Assembly (NCBI GenBank): GCA_050011095.1 | Contig: JBEKJU010000057.1 | Span: forward strand, 1-24,513 | Direction of reading: 5' to 3' | DNA: 24,513 nucleotides | Source: JBEKJU01 sp050011095 | GTDB lineage: Bacteria; Desulfobacterota; Syntrophorhabdia; Syntrophorhabdales; WCHB1-27 | Shown: piece after piece, positions 1 through 6,829 of the stretch | Numbering within the stretch: the stretch's first letter is position 1 | Layout: the number at the start of each line of letters is the position of its first letter | The notes under the pieces: model-generated | What the model saw: only the letters and a program-made list of their open reading frames with translations | The model's database searches: none | Told to the model about the DNA's origin: nothing | Program-made: the position numbers and the translations under genes

Positions 1-1
1 C

Positions 2-1741
2 GTCTATTTGAACAACATCTATATGGGGCAGGGGGTGTTCGGGGTGGAGGCGGCCTCCCAGGTCTATTTCGGAAAGCACGTGTGGCAGATCGACAGGGCC
101 GAGGCGGCCCTGCTCGCGGGCATCGTCCAGGCCCCCGCCCGCTACACGCCGAAGCGCCACCCCGGCCTCGCGAGGATGCGCCAGGTCTACGTGATCGACC
201 AGCTCTGGAAGAAGGGCTTCGTCGACACGAAAAAGCGGGACGCCCTGCTGAAGGAGCGGCTCAGGGTGACGGCGGACGACGGCGTATTCGCCGACACCTA
301 TTTCAAGAGCGCCGTCTATCATTACGTGGAGGAGAAATACGGCAGGGGCATTTTCGCGAGAAAGGCCCTGAAGGTATACATCACCGTCGATCCGGCGCTC
401 CAGAGGGCGGCGGAGGCCGCGGTGAGGAAGGGGCTTGCGGCCTACGACGAGAGGCGGGGCGATTTCGGCGTCTCTTCTCACCTCGACAAGGGCAAGTGGG
501 AGGGCTATTTGAAGACGGCGGAGAGGGATATCACCCTCGCCCCCATGGCCCAGGGGACCGTCTATAACCTCCTCGTATCCGAGAGGGTCGCCGGGGGGTA
601 CGCGGTCTTTGCCGGAAGGCGGAAGGCCCTTTTGAAGATGTCCGAATTTCCCTTCAAGCCCGGCGATGTCGTGAGGGGGCTTTACCAGGGGGCCGACAAG
701 AAGAAGACCCCCATCTTTTTGCCCGTCAGGAATTCGGGCATAGAGGGCGCCCTCCTCTGCATGGACGTGAATACGGGCTATATCTACGCCATGGTCGGGG
801 GCAGGGATTTCGAGAAGAGTCCCTACAACCGGGCCACCGCCTCGAAGGTGCAGCCGGGCTCGGCCTTCAAGCCCTTCATTTATATGGCGGCCCTCAAGAA
901 GGGCTATGGCCTCGATTCGATCATCATGGACGAGCCGAAGACGTACGGCGGCGGCCTCAAAAGGTCGTGGGTGCCGAAGAACTACGACGGCGTCTACTCA
1001 GGCCCGATCACCCTCAGGGACGCCATCGCGTATTCGAAGAACGCGGCGACCGTCCGGCTCCTCGAAGACGTGGGCATCGGCTCGCTCAAGCAGGCGCTGA
1101 AGGACGTGGGCATCGACGAGGAGATCGAAGATGATCTGTCCGTCGCCCTCGGCAGCTCGAACCTGACCCTTCTCGACCTGGTGAAGGGCTTCGCCGCCTT
1201 CGCGAACGGCGGCGAAAGGGTGAGGCCCATGATGGTGAGGCGGATCGAGGACGCAAGCGGCAATGTCCTCGAAGAGCACGGGCCTCAGAAGGCGAGGGCC
1301 ATGGACGGCGATACGGCGTACAAGATGAATATCCTCCTGAAGGGGGTGACCACCTACGGCACGGCGAAGGCGGCGAGCCGCCTCGGCTACCCCGTCGCGG
1401 GCAAGACGGGCACGACGAGCAGCTTCTACGATGCCCTCTTTGTCGGCTACTCGCCCCATATCTGCACGGGCGTCTGGGCGGGCTTCGACCAGCGCACCTC
1501 CCTGGGCAAGGCCGAGAGCGGGGGCAGGGTGGCCCTGCCCATATGGATGGCGTTCATGGGGACCGCCCTGAGACGGTTCCCCCCGGAGGATTTCGCGCCC
1601 CCCGCCCCCGAGCAGCCCGCGCCCGTTGAGACGCCGGCCGCCCCCGTCGAGCCGGGCGGGGAGCCGCCCGCCCAGGTCCCTCCTCCCGAGGACGTGCCCC
1701 AGGGTCCGCCCCCCTCGCCCCCGGATACGGACAGTAGATGA
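2..1741 (+). CDS. Class A penicillin-binding protein (PBP1A-like), 3' part
   Basis: This is the C-terminal part of a bifunctional peptidoglycan synthase that polymerises glycan strands and cross-links stem peptides in the periplasm. The frame is open from base 2, so the start lies upstream; the in-frame TTG at 8 is not a real start because the residues around it belong to the GT51 glycosyltransferase domain (LNNIYMGQGVFGVEAASQ, then FGKHV). Counting from that TTG, the transpeptidase domain has its nucleophile motif SAFK at 285-288, SKN at 343-345 and KTGT at 466-469, so all three active-site boxes are intact. A linker domain lies between about residues 90 and 245. The last ~50 residues are an unusual Pro/Ala/Glu-rich tail. 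The missing 5' end would hold the membrane anchor and the catalytic Glu of GT51. Family assignment is firm; exact paralogue is not. Confidence 0.93.
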   Translation, partial: VYLNNIYMGQGVFGVEAASQVYFGKHVWQIDRAEAALLAGIVQAPARYTPKRHPGLARMRQVYVIDQLWKKGFVDTKKRDALLKERLRVTADDGVFADTYFKSAVYHYVEEKYGRGIFARKALKVYITVDPALQRAAEAAVRKGLAAYDERRGDFGVSSHLDKGKWEGYLKTAERDITLAPMAQGTVYNLLVSERVAGGYAVFAGRRKALLKMSEFPFKPGDVVRGLYQGADKKKTPIFLPVRNSGIEGALLCMDVNTGYIYAMVGGRDFEKSPYNRATASKVQPGSAFKPFIYMAALKKGYGLDSIIMDEPKTYGGGLKRSWVPKNYDGVYSGPITLRDAIAYSKNAATVRLLEDVGIGSLKQALKDVGIDEEIEDDLSVALGSSNLTLLDLVKGFAAFANGGERVRPMMVRRIEDASGNVLEEHGPQKARAMDGDTAYKMNILLKGVTTYGTAKAASRLGYPVAGKTGTTSSFYDALFVGYSPHICTGVWAGFDQRTSLGKAESGGRVALPIWMAFMGTALRRFPPEDFAPPAPEQPAPVETPAAPVEPGGEPPAQVPPPEDVPQGPPPSPPDTDSR

Positions 1742-1767
1742 TGGGATGGGCAATTATTTGGGGCTAG

Positions 1768-2056
1768 CGTCGCCCCCTCCGGCAGCAAAGCTGCCGGAGC
1801 CTCCCCCTCATAACCGGAGCCTCCCCCTCATAAAAAGGAAGGGGCGGAGGCGAAAAAAGCGCCTGTCGGGCTTGCGTCGCCCCCTCCGTGAGCAAAGTTC
1901 CCGGAGCCTCCCCCTCATAAAAAGGAAGGACCGAAGGCGAAAAAAGGCACCCGTTGGCTCAGCGCCTCCTTCATGGCAAAGCACGACCCGCTTCGCGACA
2001 CCCACCGCGTGGGCGCCCCGAGCCTCCCCTTCATAAAAAGGAAGGGGCGGAGGCGA
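1768..2056. repeat. Cluster of three diverged hairpin repeats
   Basis: Three imperfect copies of one unit follow the PBP gene. Each has a CGTCGCCCCCTCCG-like head, a GAGCCTCCCCCTCATAAAAAGG core and a GGGGCGGAGGCGAAA-like tail, which fold back on each other. Copies run about 1768-1860, 1875-1950 and 1971-2056, the last being most diverged. Copy 1 carries a perfect 20-bp tandem duplication (CCGGAGCCTCCCCCTCATAA at 1794-1813 and 1814-1833). The core forms an inner stem GCCTCC (1819-1824) with GGAGGC (1846-1851). Frames crossing the cluster encode only repetitive low-complexity peptides, so it is treated as non-coding. It resembles interspersed REP-type intergenic elements; copy number elsewhere in the genome cannot be seen here. 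Confidence 0.8.
1777..1799. other. Perfect 10-bp hairpin inside the first repeat copy
   Basis: CTCCGGCAGC (1777-1786) pairs perfectly with GCTGCCGGAG (1790-1799) around an AAA loop. It sits about 35 bases after the PBP stop codon. There is no T-run after it on either strand, so it is not called an intrinsic terminator, though it could stabilise the 3' end of the PBP mRNA. The same place in copy 2 (about 1883-1906) has decayed. Confidence 0.6.
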
Positions 2057-2224
2057 GGAAATGCTGTCGTTTACGCAGTCTGACGGGTGGCCGCCTCACT
2101 TATTGACCCATAATTTTACGCACTTACCGTATGGGGCGCAACGTGGCGCGATCGGGGCGGTTTCATCAAGGGGCGAGCTTTTTCTTGCGCCACGGGGGGA
2201 ATGAGTTTTTTTTGTGTTTTTTTG
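2057..2224. other. AT-richer non-coding leader upstream of nuoA
   Basis: No credible gene is seen here. The composition shifts to T-rich, with runs of eight and seven T between about 2205 and 2225. GTGGCGC (2143-2149) can pair with GCGCCAC (2187-2193). A competing pairing of GGCGCAA (2135-2141) with TTGCGCC (2185-2191) uses the same right arm. The two arrangements are mutually exclusive, which could be a control structure if the region is transcribed, or could be chance. Confidence 0.35.
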
Positions 2225-2254
2225 TTGACGGGGCGCAGGAGAATAGGTAACAAT
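2225..2254 (+). promoter_or_regulatory. Candidate sigma-70 promoter of the nuo operon
   Basis: TTGACG (2225-2230) matches the -35 consensus in five of six positions. Eighteen bases on lies AACAAT (2249-2254), a four-of-six match to TATAAT; a 17-base spacer gives TAACAA, which is weaker. It is about 40 bases upstream of the nuoA start and is the only good -35 in the AT-rich gap, so it is the best candidate for driving the 13-gene operon. No operator could be recognised. Confidence 0.4.
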
Positions 2255-2281
2255 AGTGAAAATTAATACAAGCTGCCCTAT

Positions 2282-2288
2282 AAGGGGA
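2282..2288 (+). promoter_or_regulatory. Ribosome binding site deciding the nuoA GTG start
   Basis: AAGGGGA lies six bases before the GTG at 2295. No ATG in this frame precedes the conserved first membrane segment, so the GTG is chosen as start. Confidence 0.6.
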
Positions 2289-2294
2289 TAGAGT

Positions 2295-2648
2295 GTGATT
2301 GAATATGTCGCCGTTCTCATCATGATCGCCCTTGCGGCGATTATCGCCGGCGTAATCGTCGGCGCCTCCTACATCCTCGGAAACAGGACGCGGGCACGGG
2401 TTAAGCTTTCCCCCTATGAGTGCGGGATGGTGAGCATGGGGCCTGCCCGGAGGAGGATGACGATCCGCTACTATATCATCGCCATGCTCTTCCTCGTCTT
2501 CGACCTCGAGATACTCTTCCTCTACCCATGGGCGGTGGTGACGAAGGGCCTCGGGCTTTTCGGCTTCGTCGAGATGATGGTCTTCGTGGCAATCCTCTTC
2601 ATCGGTTACGTCTACGTATGGAGAAAAGGGGCTCTGGAATGGGAATAG
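2295..2648 (+). CDS. nuoA: NADH-quinone oxidoreductase subunit A
   Basis: Small membrane subunit of complex I that sits beside NuoH, J and K near the quinone cavity in the inner membrane. The 117 residues form three predicted membrane helices (about 3-28, 60-80 and 88-110). The family signatures are present: SPYECG at 39-44 in the first loop, and the acidic helix IIAMLFLVFDLEILFLYPWA with D70 and E72. Length is normal for the family. It starts with GTG and is the first gene of the nuo operon, overlapping nuoB by 10 bases, which implies translational coupling. Confidence 0.93.
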   Translation: MIEYVAVLIMIALAAIIAGVIVGASYILGNRTRARVKLSPYECGMVSMGPARRRMTIRYYIIAMLFLVFDLEILFLYPWAVVTKGLGLFGFVEMMVFVAILFIGYVYVWRKGALEWE

Positions 2649-3139
2649 AGAAGAACGTTCTCGTCACCACGGTCGATGACGTGGTGAACTGGGCACGGAA
2701 GAACTCGCTCTGGCCCGTGACCTTCGGGCTCGCCTGCTGCGCCCTCGAAATGATTATCGCCACCTCGGCCACCCACGACATGGCGCGGTTCGGGGCGGAG
2801 GTCTTCAGACCCTCGCCGCGGCAGGCGGACCTCATGATCGTCGCGGGCACGGTGACGAAAAAGATGGCGCCCGTGCTGCGGCGGATTTACGAGCAGATGC
2901 CCGAGCCGAAGTGGGTCATCGCCTACGGGGCGTGCGCGACGAGCGGCGGCATATTCAGGACGTACAGCGTGGTGCAGGGCGTGGACCAGATCGTGCCGGT
3001 CGACGTCTATGTGCCGGGATGCCCGCCCAGGCCCGAGGGCCTTATTGCGGGCCTCATCGCGCTTCAGGAAAAGATCGGGAAAGAGAGCATGTTCGACGAG
3101 AACAGAAGGCTCGTCACCCTGACGGGCGGCAAGGCATGA
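2639..3139 (+). CDS. nuoB: NADH-quinone oxidoreductase subunit B (N2 cluster)
   Basis: Peripheral-arm subunit carrying the terminal 4Fe-4S cluster N2, which passes electrons to quinone. The start at 2639 gives MGIEKNVLVTTVDDVVNW and 166 residues; an in-frame ATG at 2420 would lie deep inside nuoA and is rejected. The N2 ligands are visible: tandem Cys33-Cys34 in LACCALEM, Cys99 in GACATSGG, and Cys128 in PGCPPRPEGL. The arginine/phenylalanine-rich loop RFGAEVFRPSPRQAD typical of NuoB is intact. Its stop codon overlaps the nuoC start (ATGA), so the two are very likely coupled. Confidence 0.95.
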   Translation: MGIEKNVLVTTVDDVVNWARKNSLWPVTFGLACCALEMIIATSATHDMARFGAEVFRPSPRQADLMIVAGTVTKKMAPVLRRIYEQMPEPKWVIAYGACATSGGIFRTYSVVQGVDQIVPVDVYVPGCPPRPEGLIAGLIALQEKIGKESMFDENRRLVTLTGGKA

Positions 3140-3687
3140 GCGGGGCGGACGCGGTCAGGAGGCTGACGGAGAAATTCGGCTCCGCCCTCACGGTGGAGGA
3201 GCCGGTCGGACGCGACCATCAGGCCGCCGTCGTCGTCCCGAAGGAGAGGCTCCGCGATGTGCTCCTCTTCATGAAGACGGACGAGGCGCTCCTCTATACG
3301 ATGATGACGGACCTCTTCGCCGTCGACCACTACGGCGATGCCCCCCGGTTCGAGATCGTCTATCTCATGAGCTCCGTCACATTAAAGGACCGCCTCGCGG
3401 TCAAGGTGCGGGCGGGCGATGGCGAGCCGGTCCCCACGGTGAGCGATATGTGGCGCGCGGCCGAATGGCTCGAACGGGAGGCCTACGACATGTTCGGCCT
3501 TCCCTTCGAGAACCACCCCGACCTGAGGCGAATCCTCATGGTCGAGGACTTTGAGGGCTACCCGCTCAGGAAGGATTTCCCGATTGAGGGCTACGGCTTC
3601 GACGAGCCCTTCAGGGTGAACCTGGACCGGGCGCAGGCCGGCGAGGGCGGCGAACCCGGCGCGGGGCCGGATAGGGCAGGGCGCTGA
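3136..3687 (+). CDS. nuoC: NADH-quinone oxidoreductase subunit C (30 kDa)
   Basis: Cluster-free structural subunit that pairs with NuoD near the quinone site. The start at 3136 overlaps the nuoB stop (ATGA) and gives 183 residues. The family signature WLEREAYDMFGL is at 111-122, followed by HPDLRRIL at 127-134 and the LRKDFP segment at about 144-149. NuoC and NuoD are separate proteins here, not fused as in E. coli. Residues from about 165 to the end are an extra Gly/Ala/Glu-rich tail (AQAGEGGEPGAGPDRAGR) with no counterpart in the core fold. Confidence 0.94.
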   Translation: MSGADAVRRLTEKFGSALTVEEPVGRDHQAAVVVPKERLRDVLLFMKTDEALLYTMMTDLFAVDHYGDAPRFEIVYLMSSVTLKDRLAVKVRAGDGEPVPTVSDMWRAAEWLEREAYDMFGLPFENHPDLRRILMVEDFEGYPLRKDFPIEGYGFDEPFRVNLDRAQAGEGGEPGAGPDRAGR

Positions 3688-4865
3688 TGGCAGACGACGA
3701 TAGAAGATACATGACCATCAACATGGGTCCCCAGCACCCCGCGACGCACGGCGTGCTCAGGGTCCTCCTCGAGCTTGACGGCGAGATCGTGGTCAAGGCT
3801 ACGCCCTTCATCGGGTACCTCCACCGGGGCGTGGAGAAGCTCGCCGAGGCGAGGACGTATCACCAGGCCCTCACGCTCACGGACAGGCTCGACTACACGA
3901 ACGGCCTCTCGAACAACCTGGCCTATTGCCTCGCCTGCGAGCGCCTCATCGGGATCGACGTGCCGAAGCGAGGCCAGTATCTCAGGGTGATCCTCGCGGA
4001 ATTGCAGCGCATCGCGGCCCACCTCATCTGGATCGGCACGCACGCCCTCGACATCGGCGCCATGACGCTCCTTTTTTATGCGTTCCGCGAGCGCGAGACG
4101 ATCCTCGACATCGTCGAGCACGTGACAGGGGCGCGCCTCACGCCGAGCTTCATCAGGGTGGGCGGCCTCGCGGCCGACATGCCGCCCGAGTTCGACGGCA
4201 TGGTGCGGGCCTTCGTCAAGGACTTCCCCCGGAGGGTGGACGAGTACGAGACGCTCCTCACGGAGAACATCATATGGCGGAAGAGGACGAAAAACGTGGC
4301 CCTTCTCACCGCGGAGGACGCCATAAGCTACGGCGTCACCGGGCCGGTGCTCCGGGCCTCCGGCGTCTACTATGACGTGCGGAAGGCCTACCCCTATTCG
4401 TCGTATGAGGATTTCGACTTCGAGGTCCCCATGGGCGAACGGGGCGACGTCTTTGACCGGTACGACGTGAGGGTGCGGGAGATGCGCCAGGCGAACAGGA
4501 TCATCGGTCAGGCCATCGAGCATCTGCCCGAGGGGCCGATATGCGCGGACGCCCCCGGCTTCGTGCCCCCCGCGAAGGCGGACGTGGAGCACGACATGGC
4601 CGCCCTGATCCGCCACTTCAAGCTCATGGAAGAGGGTTTTCACCCGCCCGTGGGCGAGGCGTACGGGGCCGTGGAGTCGCCGAAGGGCGAGCTTGGCTTC
4701 TACCTCGTGAGCGACGGGACGAACAAACCCTATAGGTTCCGCATACGGCCGCCGTCATTCCTCAATCTCGCCTCCGTCCCGAAGATGATCGAGGGGCAGA
4801 TGGTGGCGGACGTGATCGCGGCCATAGGGAGCGTCGACATCGTGCTCGGCGAGATAGACAGGTAG
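3687..4865 (+). CDS. nuoD: NADH-quinone oxidoreductase subunit D (49 kDa)
   Basis: Subunit that with NuoB forms the quinone-reduction site of complex I; it descends from NiFe-hydrogenase large subunits. The 392 residues are standard length. The MGPQHPATHG motif at 13-22 carries the conserved quinone-site histidine, and RLDYTN at about 67-72 carries the quinone-headgroup tyrosine. RPPSFLNLA and the usual end (GSVDIVLGEIDR) are present. The ATG shares one base with the nuoC stop (TGATG), indicating translational coupling. The hydrogenase NiFe-binding CxxC pairs are absent, as expected for true NuoD. Confidence 0.95.
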   Translation: MADDDRRYMTINMGPQHPATHGVLRVLLELDGEIVVKATPFIGYLHRGVEKLAEARTYHQALTLTDRLDYTNGLSNNLAYCLACERLIGIDVPKRGQYLRVILAELQRIAAHLIWIGTHALDIGAMTLLFYAFRERETILDIVEHVTGARLTPSFIRVGGLAADMPPEFDGMVRAFVKDFPRRVDEYETLLTENIIWRKRTKNVALLTAEDAISYGVTGPVLRASGVYYDVRKAYPYSSYEDFDFEVPMGERGDVFDRYDVRVREMRQANRIIGQAIEHLPEGPICADAPGFVPPAKADVEHDMAALIRHFKLMEEGFHPPVGEAYGAVESPKGELGFYLVSDGTNKPYRFRIRPPSFLNLASVPKMIEGQMVADVIAAIGSVDIVLGEIDR

Positions 4866-4871
4866 GGAGAT

Positions 4872-6818
4872 ATGGCGCACATCCTATTCAGCGCATGGCA
4901 GGGCGAGGTGGTGGACAACAGGGGCAAGGCGGAAGGTGACTTCGCCGCGCCGAAGGGGCTCGCCATCCCCGAGGTCTTCGACGCCTTCCCCATCAAGGCG
5001 TTCATGGGCTGGGACGGCCTGGCCCTAATGGATGCCTCGGTGGACGTCGTCCACATGTGCATGAAATACGTGGAGGCGGTGCAAGCGGAGTCGTGCGGGA
5101 GGTGCATCCCCTGCCGCGTCGGCACCCGGATCATCCTGGACGTCATGACGCGCATCGCGGAAGGCCGGGGGAAGAAGGACGACCTCGCCGGGATTCGCGA
5201 GCTGGCCGCCTACATCAAGGACGGCTCGAAGTGCCAGATCGGCCAGACGGGCCTCGTGCCGGTCCTAGCGGCGCTCACCCATTTCGCGGACGCCTTCGAT
5301 CAGGCCGTGACGAAGCACGTCGCGGCGAAGGCCGGGGACTACCGCGTCTCCGTCACCGCGCCGTGCATGAGCGTCTGCCCCACAAAGCTCAAGATACCGC
5401 GCTATATAGAGGAGATCGCCGAAGGGAGGCCCGGATCTTCGCTCGCGACGATCCGGGAGGATACGTGCCTCGCGGGCACCCTCGGCCGGGTCTGCGTCAG
5501 GCCCTGCGAGTCGAACTGCAGGCGGGCCAATATCGACGAGGCGATCTCCATCAAATATCTGAAGCGCTTCGCCGCGGACTACGAGCGTGACAAGGGAAGG
5601 GGGCGGCAGGTCGGCCGGAAGGCGGCATCGGGGAAGAAGGTCGCCGTCATCGGCGCGGGCCCCGCGGGCTTATCCGCCGCCTACTACCTGGCGCAGATGG
5701 GGCACGGCGTGACCGTCTTCGAGCGCCTTCCCGAGCCGGGCGGCATGGCGGCCGTGGGCATCCCCGACTACCGCCTCCCCCGGACGATCCTCCGGGATGA
5801 GGCGGCCATCGTCGAGGATTTGGGCGTCGAGGTGAAATACGACACTGTCGTCGGCAGGGACGTCACGCTCTCCGGGCTCGCATCCTCCTTCGACGCCCTC
5901 TTCATCGGCGTGGGGGCCCACAACAGCTCGCCCATGGGCGTCGAGGGCGAGGAGAAGGGGTATGCGGGCTTCATCCCCGGCGTCACCTACCTGCTGGATG
6001 TGAACATGGGCAGGGACCCCTATCCTGCGGGCAAGAAGGTCGTGGTGGTGGGCGGCGGGAACGTGGCCATGGACTGCGTGCGCTCGTCCTTCCGCATCGG
6101 GAAGCCCGACGTAAACCTGGTCTACAGGCGGACAAAGGCGGAGATGCCGGCGGATGCCGTAGAGATACACGACGCGGAGGAGGAGGGCGTCACGTTCCAC
6201 TACCTCTGCACCCCGTCCCGGATCATCGCGAAGAAGGGGAAGGTCGTAGCCGTCGAGTGCATCCGGATGGAGCTGGGCGAGCCGGACAAGAGCGGCAGGA
6301 GGAGGCCGGTGCCCGTGCCGGGCTCGGAGTTCGTCATCGAGACGGACATCCTTATCCCCGCCATCGGCCAGGCGGTCGATCTTGCGTTCCTCGACGAGGC
6401 CCTCGGCGTGAAGGTGACGAAGTGGCATACGATACTCGTGAACCAGGAGACGTTCGAGACGTCCCGTCCCGGTGTTTTCGCCGCCGGTGACTGCGAGACC
6501 GGTCCCGACGTGCTCGTGCGGGCGTGCGGCAACGGGAAGAGGGCGGCCTTCCGGATCGACCAGTATCTCCGGGGCGAGGAGCGGACCCTCTCGGAGAAGG
6601 AGCGATTCGAGGACTTCTACGCGCGGCTCCCGGTCTACCGGAAGGACGAGGACCTGGGCATCGCGGGCGGCGAGGCGCGGGCTGCCTTGCGGATGCTCGA
6701 TCCCGGAACGAGAAAATGGACCTTCGACGAGGTGGAAGAGGGCTTCCGGTCGGACGAGGCGACGAGGGAGGCCATGCGGTGCCTCCGCTGCTGGCGCATC
6801 GGCATGGTGGCCGTGTGA
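4872..6818 (+). CDS. NuoF C-terminal Fe-S domain fused to GltD/NfnB-like NADPH oxidoreductase
   Basis: Predicted electron-input subunit occupying the nuoF position. Residues ~42-150 match the C-terminal end of NuoF and carry the N3 4Fe-4S ligands Cys75, Cys78, Cys81 (ESCGRCIPCR) and Cys121. The FMN- and NADH-binding Rossmann part of NuoF is absent. Residues ~160-648 are a GltD-type oxidoreductase: N-terminal Fe-S cysteines 165, 169, 199, 208, 212, 216; FAD-binding GAGPAGL at 261-267 with Glu284; a second nucleotide fold GGGNVAMD at 394-401; then VYRRTKAEMPA, whose Arg419-Arg420 is the usual NADPH-selecting pair. GVFAAGD (534-540) completes the FAD site. The C-terminus has another Cys pair (637, 640). 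A GGGAG ribosome site precedes the ATG, six bases after nuoD. Architecture recalls SfrB of Geobacter. NADPH preference is inference; ferredoxin or NAD coupling cannot be excluded. Confidence 0.88.
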   Translation: MAHILFSAWQGEVVDNRGKAEGDFAAPKGLAIPEVFDAFPIKAFMGWDGLALMDASVDVVHMCMKYVEAVQAESCGRCIPCRVGTRIILDVMTRIAEGRGKKDDLAGIRELAAYIKDGSKCQIGQTGLVPVLAALTHFADAFDQAVTKHVAAKAGDYRVSVTAPCMSVCPTKLKIPRYIEEIAEGRPGSSLATIREDTCLAGTLGRVCVRPCESNCRRANIDEAISIKYLKRFAADYERDKGRGRQVGRKAASGKKVAVIGAGPAGLSAAYYLAQMGHGVTVFERLPEPGGMAAVGIPDYRLPRTILRDEAAIVEDLGVEVKYDTVVGRDVTLSGLASSFDALFIGVGAHNSSPMGVEGEEKGYAGFIPGVTYLLDVNMGRDPYPAGKKVVVVGGGNVAMDCVRSSFRIGKPDVNLVYRRTKAEMPADAVEIHDAEEEGVTFHYLCTPSRIIAKKGKVVAVECIRMELGEPDKSGRRRPVPVPGSEFVIETDILIPAIGQAVDLAFLDEALGVKVTKWHTILVNQETFETSRPGVFAAGDCETGPDVLVRACGNGKRAAFRIDQYLRGEERTLSEKERFEDFYARLPVYRKDEDLGIAGGEARAALRMLDPGTRKWTFDEVEEGFRSDEATREAMRCLRCWRIGMVAV

Positions 6819-6829
6819 TAGGGCAAAAC

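Noticed and set aside
1777..1851. Intrinsic terminator for the PBP gene
   Set aside because: Stems are strong but no T-run follows on the + strand, and the structure belongs to a repeat unit present in three copies.
1808..2005. Minus-strand 65-codon frame with repeated FLFMRGRLR peptide
   Set aside because: The repetition comes directly from the DNA hairpin repeats; there is no ribosome site and no support as a protein.
2103..2130. TTGACC with TACCGT as a second nuo promoter
   Set aside because: The -10 matches only three of six and spacing is 16; the site at 2225 is better and closer to the gene.
3136..4865. NuoCD fusion
   Set aside because: A stop codon at 3685-3687 separates the two frames, and nuoD has its own ATG overlapping it by one base in a different frame.
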